Assembly (NCBI GenBank): GCA_015493625.1
Contig: WGCT01000527.1
Location: 1 to 5,189, forward strand
DNA from: Draconibacterium sp.
GTDB taxonomy: Bacteria > Bacteroidota > Bacteroidia > Bacteroidales > Prolixibacteraceae
Reading direction: 5' to 3'
DNA: 5,189 nucleotides
The translations under genes and the position numbers were made by a program. Positions within the stretch are counted from its first letter, which is position 1; each line of letters opens with the position of its first letter. The notes under the pieces were generated by a model. It ran no database searches, was not told where the DNA came from, and saw only the letters and a program-made list of their open reading frames with translations. This document shows positions 1 to 5,189 of the stretch, piece by piece.

Positions 1-30
1 GTTCATAACATGCAATTACAAGAATAAAAG

Positions 31-38
31 TACGTTTA
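31..38 (+). promoter_or_regulatory. possible -7 box for the kinase/RapZ-C gene
   Basis: TACGTTTA matches five of the six fixed positions of the Bacteroidetes -7 box TAnnTTTG and lies 20 bases before the TTG start, leaving a short leader. There is no TTTG at the expected -33 distance (positions 9-12 read CATG). The true promoter may lie upstream of the window, especially if the gene belongs to a longer operon. This is a weak call. Confidence 0.25.
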
Positions 39-57
39 ATTTTTTAAAAACATCAAT

Positions 58-1485
58 TTGAATACAACAGAAAAAAATGAAATAATAGAACTTTTCGAAA
101 ATCAATTTAACGAAAAGGTCGAAATATTTAAACTGCTTCCTCCTTCCGGGTCGTACCGCGAATATTGCCGGTTGCAAAATAAAAACCGTTCGGTAATTGG
201 CGCATTAAATGCCGATGTTAAAGAGAATACAGCATTTTTGTCGTTTACCAACCATTTTAAAAAAATTGGGCTGCCGGTACCCGAAGTTTTTGCAGTTAGC
301 TCTGATTTAACAAAGTATCTGCAGGAAGATTTGGGCGACACTACACTTTTCGACTTCTTAAGTAACACTCGCGAAAAAGAGGGCTTTTCGGAAAATATTG
401 TGGCGCAATATAAAAAGGTGCTAAACGAGTTGCCGCGAATTCAAATAAGAGGTGGAAAAGAGCTCGATTATTCGGTTTGTTATCCACGGGCAGCTTTCGA
501 CAAGCAGTCGATGATGTGGGATTTAAATTACTTTAAATATTACTTTTTAAAGCTGGCAAAAATCCATTTCGATGAGCAGTCACTCGAAGACGATTTCCAG
601 GTTTTTACCGACTATCTGCTTAGTGCCGATTCCGACTTTTTCCTTTATCGCGATTTTCAGTCGCGCAACGTAATGTTAAAAGACGATAACGTCTTTTTTA
701 TCGATTATCAGGGAGGCCGGCAGGGAGCACTGCAATACGATTTGGCATCGCTGTTGTACGATGGGAAAGCCGATATTCCGCAAAGTATTCGTACGCAACT
801 TTTTAATTTTTATTTGAATGAGTTGCAGAAATACATTGCCGTTAACGAAGCCGAATTTACGGCCTATTTTAAAGGGTTTGTTTTAATACGGATTATGCAA
901 GCTATGGGCGCATACGGATTTCGTGGGTTTTACGAAAAGAAAGAACACTTTCTAAAAAGTATTCCGTTTGCACTGAAGAATCTTGAATACCTGTTGAAAG
1001 ATGTAAATCTTCCGGTAGAAATACCTGAGCTTTTAAATGTTTTGGAGCAATTAATTCACTCTCCGTTTTTAAAAGAGATTGGTCGCGAAAAGTCGAATTT
1101 AACGGTAATCGTTACCAGTTTTTCGTATAAAAAAGGAATTCCTGTAGATACATCGGGAAATGGCGGTGGCCACGTATTTGATTGCCGCGCCATAAATAAC
1201 CCCGGACGCTATCCCGAATACAAAGAACTTACCGGACGCGATTTGCCAGTGCAGGAGTTTCTGGAACAGAAATCGGAAATTGGGGTTTTCCTGAATGCCG
1301 TAAAAACATTGGTCGACCAATCGGTAAAAGTTTATCTGGAACGCGAGTTTACAAACCTCTCGGTTAGCTTTGGTTGTACCGGTGGGCAACACCGTTCGGT
1401 TTATTCGGCCGAAAAGATAGCTGCCTACTTACAAAACAATTACCCTGTAAATGTTGTTTTGAATCATAGAGAACAACAATTTTAA
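58..1485 (+). CDS. AmgK-like aminosugar kinase / RapZ C-terminal domain fusion protein
   Basis: The protein is 475 residues long. Residues 1 to about 325 form an aminoglycoside-phosphotransferase-fold kinase most like AmgK (MurNAc/GlcNAc anomeric kinase). They carry a GSYREYCRL nucleotide-loop-like segment near residue 31, a catalytic loop YRDFQSRN (197-204, with D199 as base and N204) and a metal-binding IDYQGG (D216). The usual His of the HxD motif is Tyr197. Residues 347 to about 470 match the C-terminal domain of RapZ, the E. coli adaptor that binds GlcN6P and the sRNA GlmZ: NLTVIVTSFSYKKGIP, an SGNGGGH loop (366-372), NPGRY, and the signature GCTGGQHRS (439-447). The P-loop kinase domain that precedes this part in E. 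coli RapZ is absent. The start is TTG at 58: the frame is closed upstream by TAA at 37, and the next in-frame ATG lies beyond residue 150, inside the kinase fold. Family placement is secure. The substrate (an amino sugar) and any RNA or GlcN6P binding are inferences. Confidence 0.9.
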   Translation: MNTTEKNEIIELFENQFNEKVEIFKLLPPSGSYREYCRLQNKNRSVIGALNADVKENTAFLSFTNHFKKIGLPVPEVFAVSSDLTKYLQEDLGDTTLFDFLSNTREKEGFSENIVAQYKKVLNELPRIQIRGGKELDYSVCYPRAAFDKQSMMWDLNYFKYYFLKLAKIHFDEQSLEDDFQVFTDYLLSADSDFFLYRDFQSRNVMLKDDNVFFIDYQGGRQGALQYDLASLLYDGKADIPQSIRTQLFNFYLNELQKYIAVNEAEFTAYFKGFVLIRIMQAMGAYGFRGFYEKKEHFLKSIPFALKNLEYLLKDVNLPVEIPELLNVLEQLIHSPFLKEIGREKSNLTVIVTSFSYKKGIPVDTSGNGGGHVFDCRAINNPGRYPEYKELTGRDLPVQEFLEQKSEIGVFLNAVKTLVDQSVKVYLEREFTNLSVSFGCTGGQHRSVYSAEKIAAYLQNNYPVNVVLNHREQQF

Positions 1486-1486
1486 A

Positions 1487-1609
1487 ATGGGTAAAACTGC
1501 TTGTAAAGAGAAAAAATTTAAAGATGAAAATCATTCGAAATACGTATGTAAAAAGTGTGGGGCAAAAGTAAAAAAAGAGGGGAGTGTTTGCAAGCCGAAA
1601 AAGATATAA
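1487..1609 (+). CDS. small four-cysteine, lysine-rich protein (putative zinc-binding microprotein)
   Basis: This 40-residue open frame begins MGKTACKEKK. Its ATG starts one base after the stop of the kinase/RapZ-C gene, which suggests co-transcription and translational coupling. Cysteines lie at residues 6, 21, 24 and 35, with a CKKC knuckle at 21-24 and a second half ending in VCKPKKI. The pattern C-x14-CxxC-x10-C looks like a miniature zinc ribbon, and about 14 of the 40 residues are lysine, so the protein is very basic. It resembles from memory short, uncharacterised Bacteroidetes proteins with a CKKCG...CKPKK pattern; no function is known to me. Zinc binding and nucleic-acid contact are inferences from composition. 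It could be a chance frame, but the Cys spacing, the tight junction and a clean ATG argue that it is real. Confidence 0.7.
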   Translation: MGKTACKEKKFKDENHSKYVCKKCGAKVKKEGSVCKPKKI

Positions 1610-1654
1610 CGCAATTAACAGGATGTAACTCTCCCTCAGGGTAAGAAATAAAAA

Positions 1655-1739
1655 CAGATTACTTCGTCTTACTTCCTTCAAATAACGACAAAACTCAACC
1701 CGTCATTTGTATACTGAGGCACGAAGGCGAAGCAATCTG
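1655..1739. repeat. imperfect intergenic palindrome (dispersed-repeat or MITE-like)
   Basis: The left arm (1655-1689) begins CAGATTACTTCGTC and ends AATAACGAC. The right arm (1701-1739) begins CGTCATTTG and ends GGCGAAGCAATCTG. The outer stem pairs 1655-1670 with 1724-1739 with one mismatch and one G-T pair. The inner part pairs CAAATAACGAC with GTCATTTG and a small bulge, leaving a loop near 1690-1700. The right arm is about four bases longer, in the unpaired middle section. The sequence recalls palindromic units of the type CGTCATTGCGAGG...GAAGCAATCTG that occur in many copies in diverse bacterial genomes. It lies between the small Cys gene and yebC and may also stop or stabilise the upstream transcript. 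Copy number cannot be judged from one window. Confidence 0.65.
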
Positions 1740-1838
1740 TAACTACCCGGTGCGCTATTTAAAATCGTACTCTTACTTTTCAAAAAGCGTAGTTAAATGA
1801 TTTATTTGTTGAATATCTGAATTTATCTTTTGCAATTT

Positions 1839-1868
1839 TTTATTTGTCCATTCAGTTTTCTATTTTCG
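1839..1868 (+). promoter_or_regulatory. probable yebC promoter, Bacteroidetes type
   Basis: TATTTTCG at 1861-1868 matches five of the six fixed positions of the -7 box TAnnTTTG. TTTA at 1839-1842, 18 bases upstream, is a three-of-four match to the -33 TTTG. Transcription would begin near 1875, leaving a leader of about 20 bases before the ATG at 1896. An alternative weaker box, TATCTTTT at 1824-1831, lies behind a TTTG at 1805-1808, but with only 15 bases between. Confidence 0.4.
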
Positions 1869-1895
1869 CAACTTATACAAAAAAAAGAGATTATT

Positions 1896-2609
1896 ATGGG
1901 AAGAGCATTTGAATACCGCAAAGCAGCGAAGATGAAACGCTGGGGAATGATGTCGAGAATATTTCCGAAGTTAGGGAAGAAAATTACGATTGCTGCAAAA
2001 GAGGGCGGCCCCGACCCCGATATGAATGCTGCATTGCGTACAGCAATATTAAATGCTAAGGCGCAAAATATGCCCAAAACCAATATCGATGCGGCTATTA
2101 AACGAGCATCGGGGAAAGATGCTGCCAACTACAGCGAAGTAAATTACGAAGGAAAAGGGCCACACGGAGTATTGATTTTTGTAGAGTGTGCTACCGATAA
2201 TTCAACACGCACCGTTGCCAATGTAAAAAGCTATTTTAATAAATCGGGTGGTAGTTTGGTGCCAACCGGTTCGTTGGAATTTATGTTTTCGCGAAAAGCT
2301 GTTTTCGAATTCGAGACTTTGCCCGAAGGAATGGAACTCGACGATCTGGAAATGGAATTGATTGATGCCGGTTTGGAAGAGATTGAAGAGAACGACGGAG
2401 TTTATTACGCTTATGCCGAATACACCAGTTTTGGCGAAATGGCATCGGCTTTCGAGAAAATGAATATTGAAGTTAAAAAAGCCGATTTAAGACGTTATCC
2501 GACAACTCCGGTTGAATTTTCGGAAGAGCAGTTGGAAGAGATTGAAAAATTGCTCGATAAACTCGAAGAGGACGAAGATGTTCAAGGAGTTTATACCAAC
2601 ATTTTATAG
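1896..2609 (+). CDS. yebC: YebC/TACO1-family translation factor (historically 'transcriptional regulator')
   Basis: The product is 237 residues, close to the usual family length of about 240. It begins [20 protein letters not shown], the Bacteroidetes version of the N-terminal helical domain, followed by [19 protein letters not shown] and the conserved [19 protein letters not shown]. The middle domain carries [39 protein letters not shown], and the end has the acidic [15 protein letters not shown] chose ATG 1896 because similarity begins there; a TTG at 1830 would add 22 unrelated residues. Family members were long annotated as DNA-binding regulators, but the mitochondrial TACO1 relative and recent bacterial work point to a role in helping ribosomes through difficult (proline-rich) stretches. 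Which role applies here is inferred. No ruvC or other usual neighbour is visible, and it appears to be a single-gene unit. Confidence 0.96.
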   Translation: MGRAFEYRKAAKMKRWGMMSRIFPKLGKKITIAAKEGGPDPDMNAALRTAILNAKAQNMPKTNIDAAIKRASGKDAANYSEVNYEGKGPHGVLIFVECATDNSTRTVANVKSYFNKSGGSLVPTGSLEFMFSRKAVFEFETLPEGMELDDLEMELIDAGLEEIEENDGVYYAYAEYTSFGEMASAFEKMNIEVKKADLRRYPTTPVEFSEEQLEEIEKLLDKLEEDEDVQGVYTNIL

Positions 2610-2831
2610 GCTTGTAGCTTGCAAATGAATAACTTGACTTTTTTTTGATTTGTTCTTTTGCGTGCTAACTTTGTTACGAATCCTCGCTGTAGCAATGCCT
2701 GCATTTGCCTTGTTAAAGAAAAAACAACATTCTTATAATTCTCGAAGTATATTGAATATCGTGCAGTTATAAAGTCAAAGTGGTATAATAAAAAATAACG
2801 AGAGAAATTTCGAGGAGATTACAGTTGCGTT
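2610..2831. other. gene-free gap between convergent yebC and crcB
   Basis: This AT-rich spacer separates two genes that face each other. It holds the orphan promoter described at 2644-2673 and a run of eight T at 2639-2646 that has no convincing stem in front of it. GCAATGCCTGCATTTGC at 2692-2708 is a near palindrome with one bulged base. I see no confident intrinsic terminator for either gene and no tRNA signature. Confidence 0.6.
2644..2673 (+). promoter_or_regulatory. orphan promoter, full Bacteroidetes consensus match
   Basis: TTTG at 2644-2647 is followed after 18 bases by TAACTTTG at 2666-2673. This satisfies every fixed position of the TTTG / TAnnTTTG promoter and is the best match I found in the window. 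It begins 35 bases after the yebC stop and points right, towards the 3' end of crcB, which is on the opposite strand. The only sense reading frame close behind it is a 25-codon one at 2695-2772. The product may be a small or antisense RNA, or the site may be an accident of AT-rich DNA. Confidence 0.5.
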
Positions 2832-3212
2832 TTAAAAAATTGCTTTTACCAAAATTATTCCAAGATAAACGGCAAGTATTCCAAAAAAAAGATTGCCTCC
2901 AACATTCCAAAATAATTGACCGAAAGAGTGCTCTTTTATCATTGTAAAGTTGTTGTAAGCAAACGACGAGAAAGTAGTAAATCCTCCACAAATTCCAACA
3001 GCAAAAAAGAGGCGCATTTCGGTGCTCATCAGGTTTCCTTTTTCGGCCAAAGCAAACACAATTCCAATAATAAAGCTTCCGGCAATATTGGCGGCAAATG
3101 TTCCCCAAGGGAAAGTTGTTGTTGCTCCTTTCTCAACAAAAATTTGAATAAGAAAACGCATTACACTGCCTATAAAACCACCCGAGCCAACAATTAATAA
3201 TGTACGTAGCAT
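2832..3212 (-). CDS. crcB: CrcB/Fluc fluoride ion channel
   Basis: The 126-residue inner-membrane protein has four hydrophobic segments, near residues 2-25, 37-57, 66-92 and 99-123, the normal size and layout for Fluc channels. These act as antiparallel dimers that let cytoplasmic fluoride leak out and so relieve fluoride toxicity. Diagnostic motifs are GGFIGSVMR (11-19), WGTFAANIAGSFIIG (36-50, with pore Asn42) and GICGGFTTFSSF (73-84, with the two 'Phe box' residues F81 and F84 and the backbone region of the central sodium site near G76-T79). All expected pore residues are present. It is a single gene, so the protein should form homodimers rather than the paired-subunit type of some Gram-positives. 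It is divergent from dacB. I see no fluoride riboswitch in the 90-base leader side. Confidence 0.96.
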   Translation of the reverse strand: MLRTLLIVGSGGFIGSVMRFLIQIFVEKGATTTFPWGTFAANIAGSFIIGIVFALAEKGNLMSTEMRLFFAVGICGGFTTFSSFAYNNFTMIKEHSFGQLFWNVGGNLFFGILAVYLGIILVKAIF

Positions 3213-3302
3213 AAAATATTATATTGAATTAATTCGTATTCTATAAAAACATCATATCATTCAACCAATAATCTGTTATTTTAGCACTCAAAAGTAACAA
3301 AA
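3213..3302. promoter_or_regulatory. divergent promoter region between crcB and dacB
   Basis: This 90-base AT-rich spacer must carry both promoters. For dacB (+), TATTTTAG at 3277-3284 matches five of six fixed positions of TAnnTTTG and is 18 bases before the ATG, but has no TTTG at -33. For crcB (-), CAAA at 3289-3292 (TTTG on the minus strand) is followed after 18 bases by a poor -7 match, TATTGGTT, at 3270-3263. The two candidates overlap, so polymerase at one could hinder the other. Neither is strong. Confidence 0.35.
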
Positions 3303-4745
3303 ATGAAGAAACGGATTTTTATTCTATCAATATTTGTTTTTATTGAAGTTTGCACTTTTGCACAGAATCGTTCAATCGATATATTAAATGGTATTCTTCA
3401 ACAAGCCGAATATAAAAATGCTTCGGTAGGAATATCGGTTAATCGCTTAAATTCGGGAGAGTCTCTTTTAGAATTAAACAAAGAGAAGTTGCTAATTCCT
3501 GCATCGACAATGAAATTGGTAACTTCGGCAACTGCGCTTGAGTTGTTGGGAGCCGATTATAGATTTGAAACAAAAGTGGGGTACATCGGCAAAACAATGA
3601 AAGACAATACGTTAAAAGGTAATATTGTAGTTGTTGGTGGTGCCGACCCGGTTTTAGGATCGCGCTATTTTAAAGACTTTTATTTTAAAGATAATTTTTT
3701 TGAGGTCTGGGCAAGGAAAATTAAAGCAGCCGGAATTGAAAAAGTAGAGGGCGACCTGATTTTAGATGCATCGGTTTACGACGACGAGAAAATCCCTGCC
3801 ACATGGGTTTGGGAAGATATTGCCAACTATTACGGTGCCGGCCCCAATGCTTTTACCGTTTACGATAATTTGTTTCACATCACTTTTAAATCGCCACGAA
3901 AAGCAGGTTGTGCCACAAAAATTATTTCGTTGTCGCCAAAAATAGATGGAATGACAATTAAAAACGAAGTTTTATCGGCCGACAACAACAGCGATATGGC
4001 TTATGTTTTTGGTAGTCCATTCGATAAAAGGCGTGTCATTCGCGGAACTATTCCACGCAACCGGAAAGCTTTCTCAATTAAAGCAGCTATTCACCATCCT
4101 GAAGAGATTGTTGCAAGCGAATTTTTAAAATATTTGGCAAAAACCGGCGTTTTTATTTCGGGGAAAGTGAAGTTTGAAAAGGTAGATAAAAAAGCTTTTC
4201 AAACTGTATATATTCAGCAATCGCCAACCTTAGCCGAAATAATAAAAGTGCTGAATTACGAAAGTGTAAACCTGATTGCCGAGCACCTGTTAAAACAAAT
4301 TGCCGTAGAAAAAACAGGAGTTGGAAATCGTGAAGCAGGGATTAAGATTGTAAAAGAGTTTTGGCAATCGAAAGGAATTTCAACCGATTACCTTTTTATG
4401 GAAGATGGTAGTGGTCTGTCGCATTTCAATCTGGTTTCTCCTCATTTTTTTACTGCTCTTTTAAATTATATGGCTACTAAAAGTTCTAACGGTAAGATTT
4501 TTCTTGAATCGTTGCCTCCTGCCGGCGACGGAACACTTTATTATTTCAATAAAAAGAAGTTCGCAAACTCGTTGAGAGCGAAAAGTGGTTCGATGACAAG
4601 AGTGAGATGCTACTCCGGCTATTTAGTAACCAATTCGAACAGAAAGGTTGTTTTTTCAATTATGTTTAACCATTTTTCAGGTTCTCATTCTAAATTAGTT
4701 TCTGAAATTGAACAGTTACTTTTAGCTGTAAAAAAAGAGTTCTAA
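3303..4745 (+). CDS. dacB: D-alanyl-D-alanine carboxypeptidase/endopeptidase, PBP4 type (peptidase family S13)
   Basis: The 480-residue product is close to E. coli PBP4 (477). It begins with a signal peptide (MKKR, a hydrophobic stretch 5-16, likely cleavage after TFA at residue 20), so it acts in the periplasm. There it removes terminal D-Ala from stem peptides and cuts D-Ala-meso-DAP cross-links. All three active-site motifs of the penicillin-binding fold are present: S68-T-M-K71 (nucleophile Ser68 in PASTMKLVTSA), S321-V-N323 in NYESVNLIAEHLL, and K427-S-G429 in LRAKSGSM. The long stretch between the first two holds the extra domains typical of class C PBP4, including GNIVVVGGADPVLG near residue 106. 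KSG instead of KTG is common in this family. Cys17 is not in a lipobox, so a lipoprotein is unlikely. The start is a clear ATG with AAAGTAACAAAA before it. It appears to be the last gene of its unit in the window. Confidence 0.96.
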   Translation: MKKRIFILSIFVFIEVCTFAQNRSIDILNGILQQAEYKNASVGISVNRLNSGESLLELNKEKLLIPASTMKLVTSATALELLGADYRFETKVGYIGKTMKDNTLKGNIVVVGGADPVLGSRYFKDFYFKDNFFEVWARKIKAAGIEKVEGDLILDASVYDDEKIPATWVWEDIANYYGAGPNAFTVYDNLFHITFKSPRKAGCATKIISLSPKIDGMTIKNEVLSADNNSDMAYVFGSPFDKRRVIRGTIPRNRKAFSIKAAIHHPEEIVASEFLKYLAKTGVFISGKVKFEKVDKKAFQTVYIQQSPTLAEIIKVLNYESVNLIAEHLLKQIAVEKTGVGNREAGIKIVKEFWQSKGISTDYLFMEDGSGLSHFNLVSPHFFTALLNYMATKSSNGKIFLESLPPAGDGTLYYFNKKKFANSLRAKSGSMTRVRCYSGYLVTNSNRKVVFSIMFNHFSGSHSKLVSEIEQLLLAVKKEF

Positions 4746-4804
4746 ATCGTCGTTCTGCTTCGTACTCTCTACTCTCCTAATAATGTGATAATTGAAACTT
4801 ACTT

Positions 4805-4834
4805 CAAAGTAAATGGTTTTATGTTGCACCCAAA
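4805..4834 (-). promoter_or_regulatory. possible minus-strand promoter facing the dacB 3' end
   Basis: On the minus strand, TTTG (4834-4831) is followed after 18 bases by TTACTTTG (4812-4805), which matches five of six fixed positions of TAnnTTTG. The spacing equals that of the perfect match at 2644-2673. It would start transcription near 4798, antisense to the end of dacB. No minus-strand gene follows. The same bases form the inverted repeat TTACTT-CA-AAGTAA (4799-4812). Confidence 0.3.
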
Positions 4835-4947
4835 TTGTAAGTCATAGAAGATAAATTCAATATATTTCTTATTTAGAATTTTTATACATAACAGTATTGA
4901 CTTATATTTCTATATGTCGTAACTTGATTTCCATAACCATTAAATTG

Positions 4948-5011
4948 CTTTCGAGATAAATTACGACAAACAATCTTGTTTAATCAAACAGTTACTTTCG
5001 AGGTAGTTTAC
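4948..5011. repeat. imperfect direct repeat, two copies 47 bases apart
   Basis: CTTTCGAGATAAATTAC (4948-4964) recurs as CTTTCGAGGTAGTTTAC (4995-5011), with 14 of 17 positions identical. Both copies are followed by a run of A and then ACAAT (AAACAATCTT and AAACAATTTT), which extends the likeness about 17 to 20 bases further with gaps. This could be paired sites for a regulator or the remains of a duplication. It has little weight on its own in AT-rich DNA. Confidence 0.4.
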
Positions 5012-5090
5012 AGAAGAAAAACAATTTTATAGTTTTTTAAACCCAATTAATAGAGTGATAAAGTCTTTATATGATATTGATTTTGTGGAT

Positions 5091-5123
5091 GTTCTATGTG
5101 AGAACGCAAAAGTCGGGGTTTTG
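5091..5123 (+). other. two short adjacent hairpins
   Basis: GTTCT (5091-5095) pairs with AGAAC (5101-5105) around ATGTG. Immediately after it, CAAAA (5107-5111) pairs with TTTTG (5119-5123) around GTCGGGG. Each stem is only five pairs, so they matter mainly because a stronger hairpin follows five bases later. Confidence 0.35.
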
Positions 5124-5128
5124 AATTA

Positions 5129-5167
5129 AGATTTTAGGCTTAATGGACAAAATTGAGGCTAAAATCT
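5129..5167 (+). other. 15-pair interrupted stem-loop
   Basis: AGATTTTAG (5129-5137) pairs perfectly with CTAAAATCT (5159-5167). After a G-G mismatch (5138/5158), CTTAAT (5139-5144) pairs with ATTGAG (5152-5157) with one G-U pair, closing a seven-base loop GGACAAA. No T-run follows on the plus strand, so an ordinary plus-strand intrinsic terminator is unlikely. It could be an RNA leader structure, a processed 3' end or an element end. Confidence 0.55.
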
Positions 5168-5189
5168 CTGTATATAGTTGATATTATTA

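Larger units (their letters stand above)
4746..5189. other. 444-base gene-free, AT-rich region at the right edge
   Basis: No frame here looks coding on either strand; the longest start-to-stop runs I traced are trivial. I see no tRNA, rRNA or CRISPR pattern and no clear intrinsic terminator behind dacB. The stretch does hold a near-consensus minus-strand promoter match (4805-4834), an imperfect direct repeat (4948-5011) and three successive hairpins (5091-5167). It may be the leader or control region of a gene beyond the window. Confidence 0.6.

Noticed and set aside
1..57. End of an upstream gene
   Set aside because: The short left edge has stops in the frame of the fusion gene (25 and 37) and too little sequence to assign a gene tail in any frame.
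102..368. 88-codon minus-strand frame inside the kinase half
   Set aside because: It is fully contained opposite a conserved coding domain and has no family features.
1099..1392. 97-codon minus-strand frame inside the RapZ-C half
   Set aside because: It is opposite a strongly conserved domain and has no recognisable motif.
1633..1641. CCCTCAGGG mini-palindrome
   Set aside because: With only three usable pairs and a three-base loop it is too small to call a separate element.
1364..1681. 105-codon minus-strand frame
   Set aside because: It lies opposite the 3' end of the fusion gene, the small Cys gene and part of the palindrome. Its Phe/Leu-rich composition is what the complement of lysine-rich codons gives, and no family is recognised.
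1830..1895. Upstream TTG extension of yebC by 22 residues
   Set aside because: The added residues ([12 protein letters not shown]...) are unlike any YebC, overlap the likely promoter, and the family's conserved start MGRAFEYRK lies at the ATG 1896.
1823..2128. 101-codon minus-strand hydrophobic frame opposite yebC
   Set aside because: Its Ala/Ile/Phe content mirrors yebC's Ala/Lys-rich codons on the other strand; there is no independent support.
2610..2646. Intrinsic terminator behind yebC
   Set aside because: There is a run of eight T, but the bases before it (GCTTGTAGCTTGC...) form no convincing stem next to the T-run.
2767..3108. 113-codon minus-strand frame overlapping crcB
   Set aside because: It is a shifted frame of the well-supported crcB gene, with Trp/Cys-rich, unrecognisable content.
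2916..3197. 93-codon plus-strand frame opposite crcB
   Set aside because: It is the complement of crcB codons; Ser/Lys/Asn-rich, with no recognisable motif. The orphan promoter upstream does not rescue it, since its start is over 230 bases away.
3213..3302. Fluoride riboswitch in front of crcB
   Set aside because: I looked for the crcB-motif RNA on the minus strand; neither its conserved stem nor its pseudoknot partners are visible.

Overview
The window looks like an AT-rich chromosomal segment of a Bacteroidetes (Bacteroidota) bacterium, probably from the Bacteroidales/Marinilabiliales side. The evidence is: an aminosugar-kinase-like/RapZ C-terminal fusion protein, which I know mainly from this phylum; a YebC beginning [10 protein letters not shown], the Bacteroidetes form; no clear Shine-Dalgarno sequences; and promoter-like strings of the Bacteroidetes type (TTTG, then TAnnTTTG). 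The genus cannot be fixed from the sequence.

Layout from left to right. (1) 58-1485 (+): a kinase-like/RapZ-C fusion protein that starts at TTG. (2) 1487-1609 (+): a 40-residue four-cysteine protein starting one base after the previous stop, so probably co-transcribed. (3) 1655-1739: an imperfect intergenic palindrome that resembles a dispersed repeat unit. (4) 1896-2609 (+): a full-length YebC/TACO1-family translation factor. (5) 2610-2831: a gene-free gap holding a very good promoter match that points right but has no sense gene in front of it. (6) 2832-3212 (-): a CrcB/Fluc fluoride channel, divergent from (7) 3303-4745 (+): a PBP4-type D-Ala-D-Ala carboxypeptidase/endopeptidase (DacB). 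(8) 4746-5189: 444 bases without a gene, holding a near-consensus minus-strand promoter match, an imperfect direct repeat and three successive hairpins.

Functional reading: two genes relate to cell-wall sugars and peptidoglycan. The fusion protein's N-terminal half resembles AmgK, a cell-wall sugar recycling kinase, and DacB trims or cleaves peptidoglycan in the periplasm. YebC is a housekeeping translation factor and CrcB exports fluoride. They are separate transcription units, so no single pathway is implied.

I do not see a clear new multi-gene system. The points most worth following are the kinase/RapZ-C fusion with an altered ligand pocket, the tiny Cys protein behind it, the orphan promoter facing crcB in antisense, and the structured right end of the window.
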